The notes beneath the pieces are model-generated. The model did not search any database. It saw only the letters and a program-made list of their open reading frames with translations, and was not told where the DNA came from. Of a stretch of 64,000 nt of DNA, positions 36,520 to 48,352 are shown one piece after another. Source of the DNA: Symsagittifera roscoffensis (lineage: Eukaryota > Xenacoelomorpha > Acoela > Convolutidae); the NCBI RefSeq assembly GCF_963678635.1, contig NC_087064.1, forward strand, positions 60,815,548 through 60,879,547, read 5' to 3'. Position 1 is the stretch's first letter. The number at the start of each line of letters is the position of its first letter. A program made the translations under genes and the position numbers.

Positions 36520-39500
36520 TCAATGTTCCATTTCTTCCTCCTGTGATACTGACTCTGCACTCTCAGTTTCCGTATCTTGCAACACGTCGTTAGCTATCCT
36601 GACGCTGCTGGAAGCCGTCCTCCAACACTTCTGCTCTTCTACCCTCTGTTTGCAACAAGGTAGGGGATCCACGTTAGATTCTCTGTTCCTGCAGAAGCTG
36701 TTGTGGAGACACAACGTCACGTTTCTCTCCAAATCTTCCTTTAACATCTCTGCCTTCTCCTTTCCACTACGTTCACTCGTCCTGGAAATTCTTTTCACAG
36801 TGGTGGTCACTGCATTCCGATGAGTCACGAGAGCACGCTTGAAAGCTCCTGCTCCAATGTCCAGCTGATATTCACTGTACACCCTGCCATGCTTCGACAT
36901 ATGCTTTTTCGCATATTCGTACAACCATGCAGTCATGTTAGCTCTGAACCATGGCATCAATCGTTTTCTTGCCCATATTTTCTTCACTTCCATCGGAATG
37001 TTTAGAATTTTGCACATTGTCTCAAAAATATCTAAATCTTTTAGACAATCTAATTTCCGCAACTGTTCTCTCTTCGGTGCCTCCTGTCTATTATTTTCTC
37101 TCACATGAGCCTCCAGCCATTGTATCGCCATCATAACTCCCACTATCACTATTGTTATGGGCTGTGATGAATCTGGTAAACCCATGGAGAGCAGCTCTCC
37201 AGAGTCCCAGATCAACATCAGATTACTACGCTTGGGATACCACCAGGTCTGCAGCAAGCAGTGGCAAGGAAACTCGTCATGTGTCAACATGATGCTCCTC
37301 CAATTACGTTTTCCCGAAGCTTCCAGTAATGGTTCCACTTCCATCATCACTCGGTGGACTTCATCATTCTCATCTACTGCATTGTAATCTGTGACAGTTG
37401 ATCCTCTCTGTTTCTGTCTCTCAAAGTCACTGAAGTTCCCGCTCACATATCCCATGAACTTCTTTCCTAGTATTGACTCCAATTCTTCCTTGGTTCTCTC
37501 TGGAACTGCTGAGAACATCTTACATAGCAACTCTTAAGACTTCTCGGACATTCTCGCCAGTCTCACACACTTCGGCACTGAGAAGGCTTGATCCACGATC
37601 GTTCTTGTACTCTTTACGTCCACAGCCACGAAATGTACAGGGTATCTGCTCTTGCACATTGGAGCCAATGTCGAACCCACCAAATATCGTGCTCCTGATG
37701 GTCTACAATAAGTCTCAATGTGTCTGATGTTCATTTCAGTCTCGATTGCTTCCCTCCATTTTCCTATGTATTTCTGCTCAGTCTGCAGAACTCCTGGGAA
37801 TACTTCTACACTGATGGCTGTGACCATCTCATGTTTCTGTTCCAGATTCAATAGTGACTCTAAAGAACCAAACATGCTGTAGAATCCTAGTGCAGTCACT
37901 AGATTCACCTCGGTTCCTCCATGGCAATCTGCTATCAGTTCCGTTTCTGTTCTTGCTTTCATCACTACGTTTCCAAACAATACCGTCAATTGCTTGTGTT
38001 GTTTCTCCAGGGTCTTCACACAGTCCAGACTTCCACAAACGTGACCCTCCAGTCCAAAGACTTCCGCCAGACAGCTACCAGGTTTGACCCAGTCTTCTGG
38101 TCCCCAGCCAGGCAACTCCACTTTATCTTCTCCGTTGCTCCTAGAGGCCATTATCATCACATTATATATGATGTTGAGGTCACGCAGGTTACAGTCTGCA
38201 TTCAGTTCCCTCTGCACGTCTTGTGTCGCTCGCAATATTGAGTCAGCGTTGGGACTAGGACACCATGATGGCCTCATCAATTCTCACACTGCCATCAAGC
38301 TCGTTCTCAGTAATTCATCTGAGAATCCCAACCCAAACTCCACTCTTTTATCAAATTTTGGTACTGAAGGCGCAGTCACCTCTTCTTCCAAGACCAGTCC
38401 CAATTTGGCCTGTGGATTTTTAATGCTTTTAATCGTTACAATTCTGGACGTCCAGAATCTTAGCAACACCGCCTGCTCATAATCGAAGAAGCAATCGCGT
38501 ATGTCTTCACTCAGGAAAGGGTTGTACGCTATCCCTATGATCCCGGATACGTAGCTATACGATTTCTTCTTGATCGGTCCACAGTATTCACTGGATTTCG
38601 GCAATGCGCACGCCCATAGATTCTTTAGCTAGTCTCAGCTCCTTGTTTGAGAATCTCCTGATTTCGTCTATCTTTCTCATGGGTTCTAATTCTTCGGGTT
38701 CTTTCATATTCACCCTCATCGGTTTACTTTGCTGTATATCCAGCAGTGCTAGCAAGAATAAGGCTTTCGCTCGCTCATCGCCTTCCCTCAACATCTTAAC
38801 ACAAGTGTTCAATGCAGGTACTGAAATCTGCTCCATCAGAAATCGAATGAAACAGAGAGCGTCTCTCCGCTTCGCACACGCTACTGCTGATCCCTCTTGT
38901 ACTATCAGATCCCTCAGGTTCGTCATAAGGAAAACTTTCTCCTCTTTTGACCTCTTCCTTTCTTCTGAATCATATTCTTCGCGAGTCAGTCCCATCATGC
39001 ACCAGGCGAACCTCAGTTGTAACTCTGCTCTCACGTAAGGTACTGCCACGAGAGCATGTATTCTTGGCGTGGTCCTCATTTCTTCTTCGAAATACCTTAA
39101 TACCACTGCTTTCCATGGAAGGCTCACCAACTGCTCCATCGTTTCTGCCTGTATGTCAGACGACGCTAAAGTCCCGTACGCCTTCTGCTTGAGGGTGGTG
39201 CCTTGCAACATCGTTTCCAGATAACCCTCCATGGCTTTTTCGTCTTCCAGGGCCATCACATACCCTCTAGCCGAGTTTCGGTATTCTAACATCTCCATGT
39301 ATCCACCGGTGGGTTCATCTATCGACACAGTCTCCGACACTGTTAGTCGGTTATATTCCACTGGTATTAGTTGTCCTGCGACACTTCCCTTTCCGTGATT
39401 CATGGGAGACGGCCTAAAGTCTTTCATTGTGCTCTCTCCACATTGGCTGAGTATTTCCATTTCTAAGGTTGCTCCAGTCAGAGTGCGGTCACTCCTTTTG

Positions 39501-40669
39501 GATTTATAACCCGTTGACTTTCTCCCCGCCATGAGAATGGGTGGCACCATCGCTATATCAGTTAACATTTTATCTGTGCCAGGCAGTTGATAATCACCTT
39601 GCCCCAAATCCATGACCTCCTCGACTCGTTTCCTTTTCGCTGAATTAACAGCTTTCATCGATATCTCTGAATCCACCTTCGTCTTTCCAACTCTCCTCGG
39701 CATCACTCTGCTGCTCAACTTCATTTTCATCGCATTGATTTTATCAATCACCAATTTTGATCGCATCGTCCCTCTCCTGGTTCTTGACAGATACACCACC
39801 TCTCCTTTATCGTCCTGCGGTGTCATCTTGATGGGAGAATTCGCTTCACTTTCATCAGTGGCCGAGTCGATCAACAACTCACTCAGTTTCCCTTCACAAT
39901 CATCAAGCTTGTCAAGGACTTCCCTCATCAAGGGTTGGTTGAGACCCGTTTTCAGAATGGACTGGGTCCCATAGCTCTGAACCACGTTCCAGACTTCTTC
40001 CATAAACGCCACTCTGTCCAATTTGCATCCCGTCCTACTCTCGTGGTCTCGGTGATGTACTTCCCATTCTTCTTCGGGCAGCGTTCCCAAGAAAGGTACT
40101 CTGGCTGAGGCCTCTATGCTTCTCCTCCTAGGTGATTCCATGAGGATTCTCTCGTCGTTATTTCTTGAATTGCCAGGAGAGCTGCTCTTCGGCAAATTCC
40201 GTTTCATTTCCATAAAGGCTGACGGAGGCTCCAGTGTCGAGATGCCTTCATCCGCTGGCTCAGTCGTTTCCAACGTATCTGCATTGTTCTCAAGATCACT
40301 GAAGATATTGAAATCCAGGCTGGATGTTCCTCCTGTCGATGCCCTGTCGTCTTCCCCACCAGCTTGATCTTGTTGCATGGGTTCTTCGGTTTGACGGCTT
40401 CCTCCCTGTCCGTCATCTCCTTCTGACTTATCCTTTTTCGAGCTCGAGGGTCCTTGTTCATCATTGTCGGCTTCTCCCGGGAATCTCGGTATGAGCAATG
40501 TACCGGCCGATCTATCTTCTTCTTCTCCATGGACCACTTTGATTTCCTCGCAGCCGAAGGGTGCTAGGAAGGTTCTCGTTTGCAGTATTCCTCCCACTTT
40601 CATCTCCTGTTTTACACTAGTCAGGATTAAAGAGGCTTCAGGCAGTTCGGTCCTGCCTCTCATTCTCAT
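36520..40669 (-). CDS. Element A protein Z, unknown, conserved in element B (broken)
   Basis: Not recognised. Frames 38588-40669, 38284-38604, 37534-38280 and 36520-37530 line up in order with one protein of element B, so they are pieces of a single product of about 1,380 residues. The N-terminal third is acidic and Ser-rich with a basic AKRKRVEE stretch. Blocks shared with B include IDEIRRF, YVSGIIGIAYNPFL, a Cys group (PGSCL...HVC...CV), a run ending DQAFSVPKCVRLARMS, MEVEPLLEASGKRNWRSI, PCHCLLQTWWYP and LTHRNA. No signal peptide or clear membrane span. The frame upstream (protein Y) is the same, separated only by a TAA at 40781. A nucleic-acid-binding or structural role is only a guess. 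Confidence 0.55.
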
Positions 40670-40780
40670 CGGAGCTAAGCCTAATCCCGTCCATTCCTCG
40701 TCGAATTTCCCAGGCTTGGGAATCGCGGCGTTGCTTATTCGCCTTCTCGTCGCTTGATCCGTGTATGCAAATCGTGTGTA

Positions 40781-43530
40781 TTATAACACGGCGGCATTTC
40801 TCCCTACAAAGTATGGATCCATCGTTCCCACGAAATTCCCTATTCTCCTTTCATTGGTTTCGAATGCTCTCAATCTAGGAGTTTGTACCACGGAGACTGC
40901 TCCGAGCAACATCCTTCTTATCAGAGGGAATTCAGGGATTGCCTCCGGCAGCTTCTTGTAATCACCCAAGTCCTTCGTTTCTTCTCTCACTTTATGATAT
41001 GCTGCAGTGAGACGAGGCACTCTGGTTATTTCACCATTTGTTTTATCATAGGGTCTCAGGTTCCAAAGCTTCGGAAACACTTCAATGTGTCCTCTTTCTA
41101 CTTCTCCCATGCGATCACGGAAGTGATCGTCAAAATTGATGACTGTCATCTCTGGCTCCGATATTTTCGTAAACAATAGATCTTCACTCATGAGCTCCCG
41201 CAATGCGTGCTGCTCACAGCAGTTCAGTGTACTACCGTCCCCTGCTGATATGAGGTTCAGGTGCAGCACCGACCTCCTATATGCTTCCACTTTAACGTCA
41301 GGGAACGCAAACGTGACTGCTGGTCCATAGATCACTGTCACGAACTCCGTGACTCCTCTGATCAGCGCCAAGGGATCGGTTCTCATAGCCAAGCTCAGAT
41401 CGGTTAACAGGGGCATGCCTCCAACATGTCGTCTAACATCTTCCTCTCTTTCAATCGTCTCGTCTTCTCCCGTTCCAAAGCGATTTTGTTGTAAGAGATA
41501 CTGGATAAGAGTGTGTCTCAGGTCTCTTATCTTGCTCCACGAGTCCGTGGATTTCTTCATATCCAAGTTCCTCACTCTCTCTCTCATCTGCTCTGGACAA
41601 CGTGCCAGTTTCATCAGTCCTCCCAAGTTTCCGTGGGTAATTGCAATCAATGTCAGAAGTCCGTCTAGCCGCAGGTTCTGGATTCCATCGGTGAGCAGTA
41701 TCGCCGGTCCTTTCACGAAACTCTCTGCTCCAAATGTCACGAACAAGGCTATTAGTTCCACTACCGATACTTCCACTACTGCTTGGAGGAATTCTTTTAT
41801 CAAGTAATGCGAGACTTTCGGGTAAACTTTTGCCAAGAAGGACGCGGTCCATCCGGCTCCCAACCCTTCCAGCATGCTGTCTGTCCGTTCAAAGCCCTCC
41901 TGTCCCTTCACTTCCTGGGTCCAGAAAGTTTCCAGAGTAATCTGACATATTCTGTTCACGAATTCAGCGGTCTTTTCCCCAGCATTTTCCGCCAGGTTCA
42001 CCTCCTTCAACTAAGAGGCATGTATCTTTGTGATCATCATGGGGCCTTGCTCAAAAGCATCTGCACCCAATGCCGCTACTCTAGGGTTCAGGTGTAGCCA
42101 CTGGTTGGCTTCCGGCTTAGTTCTCAGCCGGATGGTCGTCGTCTATTCCCGGTTTCAGTTTGAGCTGTCGACTGAAATTGGACGGTTCCAACCCCAGCAC
42201 CTCGTCCAACACTAACATGTTTAGCGCATGGTCCCTGAATCCTCTCATCGCGTTTGAGATATCTGACCACACTGCAGGTAGTTCAGCCTTGAGTGGCCTC
42301 AGGTTCTCCATTTCTATCATGCGATTCGGGGCTGATATGATCACATCATATTTTCCTTCCGAAAGTAAGGCCACAATCGCATACACAAATTTCAGTCCAT
42401 CCGGGAGATGTGCATATCCCGGCGACCACGCGAATACTACTCTCAGTGTCACTTTGGTGAATGACCCCTCCTTCGTCGCATCCACCACTTCACCCATCGA
42501 CTCAAGGATATCTTTTATCGCGGGCCATACCGCGTTCTCTGCCGTTGTAGGATCTCTGAGTCTGCTCAGAAAACCTCTACTGTGTAGATGGTCATTGATG
42601 CCAGCTTTGTACCCCTATAGCCAGAGATATCGATTGCAGTAGGTCCAGGTCGACCGCTGCCAACATTATGACGTCCGGCCAAAACAGAGACTTGGAGGTG
42701 TGCACGAACTCTGAATTCGCTACTACCATTATCTTGGCCTTCCTCATTTCTGCTTTGTCATAGGCGGCGAAGATGGTCTCATCTTTCTTTATCGCCTTCA
42801 ATCCGCCATATCTTTGGGCATCACCATCTTGATTCACTAGTTTTGGGTATATTCTCTCCTTCACTTGACCAGGGGGTGTCGTCAGCTGCCTGAATATCTT
42901 CACGTGTTGTCCAATCGGCGCTCTCGTCGTCAGGAATCTTCCTGGTCTCTCTTCACGATTCCCCTCATCATGATTCAACCTCACATTTTGCAATGGTCTC
43001 GCGTTCACTAGTCCCATTGTGTTGTTAGAGGGCAGTCCCTCTAGGTCAGCAAATCTCAAGGCCGTCGTGGAGCTGAAATTTATGCTAGCGGCTATCAACC
43101 AGTCTACGCCGGTTATCGAGTACAATCTGCTGACGGATAGCGTCGCTCCATTCAGCATCCTCCTTGCATCTTCGATGAAGCTTACCCTCTGGAGATCCAG
43201 CCTCATTAGCTCGTCTTTGTATCCATGCCAGGGAGACGGTATGGGTCTTGACCACATCAACGAGCCTCTGCCCGGACGTCTCTCCTCTCGACTGGTTCTT
43301 GTCGTCTCCGATCGAGTGTCCGATCTAGTGTCCGATCTAGACGTGCCGGCTGTCTCTTCGATTGGGTTGACAGGTCCTATTCTTCTCCTAGGATGGATGG
43401 TCCTCCTCATCGGCGCTTCTCCCAATCGATCCTGTACGTCTGTCCTTTGACCTGGTTCGCTGGAGCTTTGTTGCCTGTAGTTCGTGACGGCCGGGACCGT
43501 GCCCAAGCGTGTTTCCAAGCTAGGAGGCAA
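40781..43530 (-). CDS. Element A protein Y, unknown (broken)
   Basis: Not recognised. Three frames in order (42592-43530, 42117-42497, 40781-42010) form one product of about 900 residues once a frameshift near 42595, another near 42115 and an in-frame TAG near 42012 are allowed for. The N-terminus is Arg/Ser-rich with RSDTRSDTRSETTRTSREER. A middle part has VDWLIAASINFSSTTALRFADL. The C-terminal part is mostly helical-looking, with a hydrophobic segment VSVVELIALFVTFGAESFV too weak to call a membrane span. It overlaps the end of the SGNH frame by about ten bases and shares a frame with protein Z downstream, so Y and Z may be one polyprotein. Confidence 0.5.
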
Positions 43531-45333
43531 AGGTGGTAATCACCGCGTCACTCACTGTTCCTTCTTCCTTCAGCACTCCTGTGTCAAAGAGTTCTGCTTC
43601 CAGCTCGTCCAACCGCTCTTGGAAGACTCGATTCAACCAAGCTTGTCCTTCGATACTGTCGAAGTGGATGCCGTCCGTGGTCAGTCTGGCCTGATCCATA
43701 GCTCTCAACTCATGTTCAATGTCCATGAGGATCATTCTTCCGGCGTTCCGACTTGCGAGGTTCCTCAAGATGTTATTCCACCTGACGACTCCCTCGTTGT
43801 GCCTTCTTCCTGATGCTGTCAGGCTTCTCGTTTTCATTGGCACAGTGCAATGGTCAGTACCGCGCAATTGAATTTCTGCCAGAGGGTAGTAAACAAACAC
43901 ACCATCATTGACTCCCATAGTGCCTCCTGCTCATTTGAACCTCTGGAGATGTCATTCGTCCCGACTAAGATCATCACATTGGGGATCCTCCCTGGATTCA
44001 TCAGTTCCACCATTCGATATAACTGGGCTATCGTCGCGCCTCCAAAGGCCATCACCGTGCTGACCCACGAGGTCCTCAAATTCGACAGCACTCTGACCAA
44101 GCTGTCTCCCAGTATCAGATGAGATGTCCCGAGTGGTGGTTGCTGCAGGTTTACAGCCGGGCTCCAAGTCGCTCGATTGAAGCAGGCCCTCGGATCTGTC
44201 TCCGGAACTCCCGTGAAATTATATTTCAATTGATTATTCTTTTGCACGTCTATTATGCGAGACACTTTCTTCGCTTGCATCTTCTGTATTCTTCTCTCTG
44301 GGGCCCTCGAGCTCCCCATGAGTGGTGTCACGTCACTTATCCCCTGTTTGATCACGGTCTGGGAGAGTCGTACTCTGCCCGTGTCGTCAACCGTTCCATA
44401 GGGTGCAGTCACCCCGGAACCTGGCGCATTCTTGTTAGCGGCCAGTCGTCCAGCTGTCTCTATCAGCTTCCTCACTGTCTGTTCCACGACGGGGTCACCC
44501 AAGGTGTCACTAGGATCCGGGATTGTTACTCGATTTGTCTCTGCTGGGAGCCGTGTCTCCGTTGTTTGACTCATTTCTCGAGGCGTCAAGAGCTCCATCG
44601 GGGACTGCCCACGAGGAATATCCCTTGCAGGTATCACTTTCTCCACAGCCGTTGTCAACGCCATCTGTTCCGATTGCTCTTTGTAGTCCTGCCTCAAGCG
44701 CTCAATCTCTTGACCCTGCTTTTTGTTGCAGTCTTCAAACAACTTTCTCCACATGTCTCGATCTTCCTCCATCTGGAGCATACTTTTGGTCATCTCGTCC
44801 AGCTCCTTCTTCGTACTTTTCAGTTCATCGTTCATCTCATCCAGATCTTGCATGGTTTGGTTCGTCTGAACCTTCTGTCCTACTTTCGCCCTTTTTGGTG
44901 GCACAGCTGCTCTCAGTGGTGAACCAGACGAGGTCGCCTCGCTGTTCATCTCCCGATGCATTCTCGTCAGCCCAGGTTTGGGCTTAGAGGGCATAGGCAT
45001 CTCACCTGGTTGGTAGGTCCTAGAACTTCCCAATCCAGGCTCATTCGCCAAGTCACTCCCTGAGAGAGCCCCGTTTCTCCACCTCATCACTCTCATGTTC
45101 GGGCGGTCTAGTACTCCCCTTTCTCCATATGCTGCCATCAACAGGACTTCCGTGGGGCGGTCCCCACGGTTGTCGTGCCCCAAGATGTTGATCAGGGCGG
45201 TCAGCAACATGACTACCTCTGGGTCCTCCAGAGCGAAGTCCCGATCGATCAGCCGACGATAGATTGCATCTACCATCGGTCCTACACATGCCTCTGCCAG
45301 GTCCATCAATTCATCTAAGTTGAAATTGTCCAT
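43520..45333 (-). CDS. Element A protein X: coiled coil plus SGNH-hydrolase domain (frameshifted)
   Basis: Begins with a true ATG at 45333 (MDNFNLDELMDLAEACV). Residues about 165-225 are a charged heptad-like coiled coil with EMNDELKSTKKELDEMTKSM. The C-terminal part has the SGNH/GDSL blocks: LILGDSLVRVL (nucleophile Ser, near residue 410) and LVGTNDISRG (Asn block). After a one-base frameshift near 43855, TTDGIHFDS supplies the Asp-x-x-His block. All catalytic blocks are present, so the ancestral protein was probably an active esterase or acyl-hydrolase. It ends at a TAG at 43520. About 400 non-coding bases separate it from pol, so it needs its own expression signal, by splicing or a subgenomic mRNA. 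Confidence 0.7.
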
Positions 45334-45730
45334 ACTGTTCTTCAGATTTTGATTTGATTCGATTCGATTCCAAGGTTTTGACTCAAGTGAGTAATTAAAT
45401 GATCAATCAGGATCTAGAAAAGAAGTAACAAATATCACACTTGTCAGTTTCACCTTAACATATATCGTTAAAATTTGCTTAAAAACAGTTCAGATAAAAA
45501 GATATTTTATCCTAAAATTTATTAAATTCAATCGGTCTCTAAAATTTTGGAATTCGACCTAAGATTGGACAGTCTAAACTTTGGATCTATTCCTAAGATC
45601 GTCATTCAGTTGTTCATGGTCACTAACCCCTACTTACCCATGATCTTAATAACCTAACACATAACATAACATAACATAACACATATTACATACAACTTAG
45701 TCTTTGGCCTAATACCCTCTCGCACGTCAC
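45334..45730. other. Spacer between pol and the third coding block
   Basis: Includes an aacat microsatellite (about 45663-45690). On the minus strand ATGG|GTAAGT near 45635 looks like a splice donor. A convincing acceptor before the ATG at 45333 is not seen. Confidence 0.4.
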
Positions 45731-46685
45731 TCAGCCTATACTTAAGTAAAATTTCTTATGTAGGTATACTTGTATAGTCGTATCAGAGAATATCACGTGC
45801 ACAAGCGCGTACAATTCCCGAGGATGCAGTCTTCCTCTGTTTGGATCGTACACTGGAAGCGAGAGCTCCTTCACGTCCATTTCCACAAGGAAGTCCCTCA
45901 GCCTCGTCAAGGGTAAGACTAGGTTCTCTGGGTCCACGTGCTGCTTCTCCGTCGCCCCTCGTTACAAAGAAGCATAAGTATTTTCCCGGTATCTGCGACG
46001 CCGCCGGAAGTAAGGCTGCTACGCCCCCTATCCCTGGTCTTTGCTTCCAAAGGAATTCCACGTTTCTCTATTCTCTCTTAAAATCTGCCGCTAACGCTGT
46101 CCTAAAACTCATGTCTGCTGTGATTGCTATCGCATATGTTCTATTTGTGAGTATGAAATCACTGTTTGTTAGTATTATGTTACTAGAATATTCATTTGGT
46201 AAGTTAAAATATGACTCAACTACCCTGCCTATGTCAGGTTTCTTAGGTTCTTCACCTGTTTCTGCTTCTAAGTCTAATGTTTCTCTTGCTATCCCTAATT
46301 TTTTTATTATCAAGTTTTCAGTGTGGGTAAGTCCTACTCCCACTCCCCTGACAAAAATATCCATCGACGTCCTCGTCGATCGCATACCGGGTATCAAGTC
46401 GAGGTTAGAAGCTGGAATGAGTAGTCGTCCTTCCTGGGCAGCCCAGGAAGGATCATCTCGTTCGGTCTTGATGTATTTCATGCTTTCACGATCTACGTCT
46501 TGAATCGTGACGCTGGTCTCCTCAGGATCCGAGGTCGTTTCATTCAGCCATTCTAAGACACGCAAGTTCGTCAAGTCTTGTTCACATGACTGCTGTTGCT
46601 CGTCGTCGAATTCTACCTCGGGTTTTGACCAGTCGTCAACCCACTCATCGTCGTGATCATCGTTTATGTCAATGTCTTGTGACAC
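45731..46685 (-). CDS. Element A pol C-terminus: macrodomain (OARD1-like)
   Basis: Continues pol after integrase. An acidic linker (DINDDHDDEWVDDWSKPEV) leads into YAIAITADMSFRTALAADFK, which fits the start of OARD1/TARG1-like macrodomains (HCVSaD...GIAxxF). It is followed by VEFLWKQRPGIGGVAAL, then YLCFFVTR, DPENLVLPLTRLRDFLVE, VKELSLPVYDPNRGRL (in place of the aIPxIGcGLDxL strand and loop) and IQVYLHKK. The order and spacing match the whole fold, but the glycine-rich catalytic loop is changed. The coding is interrupted by an in-frame TAG at 46068 and a one-base G insertion near 45958. The role would be ADP-ribose binding or removal. The family assignment is my inference from pattern. Confidence 0.6.
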
Positions 46686-46696
46686 AGTTATTTCCT

Positions 46697-47464
46697 CTAG
46701 ACCACTACTTCCTCCACTATCTTCTTCAGATCTATCCTATCCACTACAAAGTCGTCACCGTAAGGATTGTATTTCTTTCTTGATCTCGTCCCGTCCTTCT
46801 GACGAGTCTGTATCGTGAACGGAAGATCCGGTGCCAAGTTCTTGGGAACTTCTGTCTGTTCGGGATCCTGCCAATCTTCCTCTGCGTAGGGTAAGGTTTC
46901 ATCGTCCACTTCGATCTCCTCGTTTGGATCCAGGTCCAGCGGTGTATCCGTACCTTCCTCTACGACTTCATTTCCATCGTTGTTCCCCCTGGTGCCCTTC
47001 TCATTGACCTCACAAGCAGGATTCATCATTAGATAATCCCCTTCTTCCAAGTCTGCAGGTATACACCAGTCTTCTGTCGATGGATTGTGTGGCTTGATGT
47101 TCTCGTAGTGGGCGGCTCGGCCAGTACTCAGTCTATAAAAGCGTCCCTCCTGGTGCACCTCTGTAATCATGAAGGGTCCCCTCCATTTTTTCAGGAGCTT
47201 TTTCGTCCCTTTCGGTGGTATAACGTTCTGAAATACCCATACGTAGTCTCCCACCGAGTAAGCCTTTGCACCAGCTGCTCTCTTGTCGAATCTTTTCCTC
47301 TGACTTGCCTGTGCTTGCTGAGTATTCCGTCTACACAAATCGTTCAACTCCTGTTGGCGTCTGATCACATCCCTCACGTAGACCTGTGGGGACGTTTTCT
47401 TTCCCTCATACTCTGGGTAGAAGAAGGTTAAGGGTAAAGACTTTTCGTGTCCAGTTAGCATCAT
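46697..47464 (-). CDS. Element A integrase C-terminal domain
   Basis: Same frame as the integrase core, separated by an in-frame TAA at 47504. A Tyr at this place would give the usual core end. Residues about 50-130 form the GPY/F-type chromatin/DNA-binding module of Ty3/gypsy integrases: RKRFDKRA, VGDYVWVF, WRGPFMITEV and FYRLSTG. An acidic tail follows (EEIEVDDETLPYAEEDW) and then basic RKKYNPYGDDFVVDRID. A frameshift near 46700 leads into the macrodomain part. Confidence 0.75.
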   Translation of the reverse strand: MMLTGHEKSLPLTFFYPEYEGKKTSPQVYVRDVIRRQQELNDLCRRNTQQAQASQRKRFDKRAAGAKAYSVGDYVWVFQNVIPPKGTKKLLKKWRGPFMITEVHQEGRFYRLSTGRAAHYENIKPHNPSTEDWCIPADLEEGDYLMMNPACEVNEKGTRGNNDGNEVVEEGTDTPLDLDPNEEIEVDDETLPYAEEDWQDPEQTEVPKNLAPDLPFTIQTRQKDGTRSRKKYNPYGDDFVVDRIDLKKIVEEVVV

Positions 47465-47503
47465 GTGTGGACTGACTCCGGTGGTGGAGTGTTGCGTGCT
47501 GTT

Positions 47504-48316
47504 TTATGCTCCCATCACCTGTGGAAGGTATCTGTCCCAATCGGTCATGTACCTGGAACAATATACTCTCAGCATCGACACTAACGTCCTATTCTGTCTT
47601 TCCACTAAGCCATTCGTCTGAGGGTGGTATGTCGTGGAGTGAGCCTGAGCAACCTGTGAGCGTCTCATAAGCTCTTTCGTAAGCTCTCCTACGAAAGCTG
47701 TTCCATTATCCGATTGAAACGTCATCGGACAACCATGTCTGGCTATCCACGTATTGATCAGGTGGTCGCATGTCTCTTCCGCCGAGGCAGTTATGCCGGG
47801 CACGGCCTCTGCATACTTCGTAAAATGATATATCATGACCAGCACCTGATTATAACCGTTGCCTGTCATGCATATCTTTTGGTGATCTATCTGCACCACG
47901 TCGTTGAATTCAGACGACTCGATCGATTGTAAAGGAAATCGCAACTTCCTCGGATCCTTGACCTGTTGGCATGACAGACATGCTGTTACCCACTTCTCGC
48001 ATGCTTTTTTCATCCCAGGCCACTCAAAGCGCTTCAGGATCCTCTGATATACTTTGTCGATCCCCTGATGGCCCATCTGATCATGTGACCTGAATAATAG
48101 CTCTGTCTGATAGAGTTGCGGTAACACTATCGCGTTATACTTGTATAGGACTCTGTCTTCCTCCCTTCTTTTGCAAGCCACAATCCCGTCTTTTTTCAAA
48201 TATAACCTCCCTTCCTTCTGCATGAAGTATTGTCTCAGGATGCGATAACTATCTTCCTCGAGGTCCCCTTTATCCGGAGAACCATTCTCGATCCACCTTT
48301 TCAGGTTACTTGTCAT
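47504..48316 (-). CDS. Element A integrase core
   Basis: Catalyses insertion of the cDNA. The N-terminal HHCC zinc finger uses H78, H83, C113 and C116. The DDE core has D144 (QIDHQK), D203 (QSDNGTAF) and E239 (LVERQNR), with the canonical 35-residue D-E spacing. A residue that is usually Asp in the VMIDHFTKY strand reads Tyr here (MIYHFTKY). The frame is open upstream through a TGA at 48353 into the RNase H-integrase hinge, and downstream through a TAA into the C-terminal domain. A single pol polyprotein is therefore implied, now interrupted. Confidence 0.85.
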   Translation of the reverse strand: MTSNLKRWIENGSPDKGDLEEDSYRILRQYFMQKEGRLYLKKDGIVACKRREEDRVLYKYNAIVLPQLYQTELLFRSHDQMGHQGIDKVYQRILKRFEWPGMKKACEKWVTACLSCQQVKDPRKLRFPLQSIESSEFNDVVQIDHQKICMTGNGYNQVLVMIYHFTKYAEAVPGITASAEETCDHLINTWIARHGCPMTFQSDNGTAFVGELTKELMRRSQVAQAHSTTYHPQTNGLVERQNRTLVSMLRVYCSRYMTDWDRYLPQVMGA

Positions 48317-48352
48317 GCGATCATTTCTCTGCGCCCTTAGAAGGTCCGAGAG

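Noticed and set aside
36520-43530. Envelope gene in the third block of element A
   Set aside because: Position would fit env, but no signal peptide, furin-like site or convincing membrane anchor is visible.
37829-46503. Many long plus-strand frames across the giant element
   Set aside because: They are shadows of the minus-strand proteins; none shows its own domain motifs.
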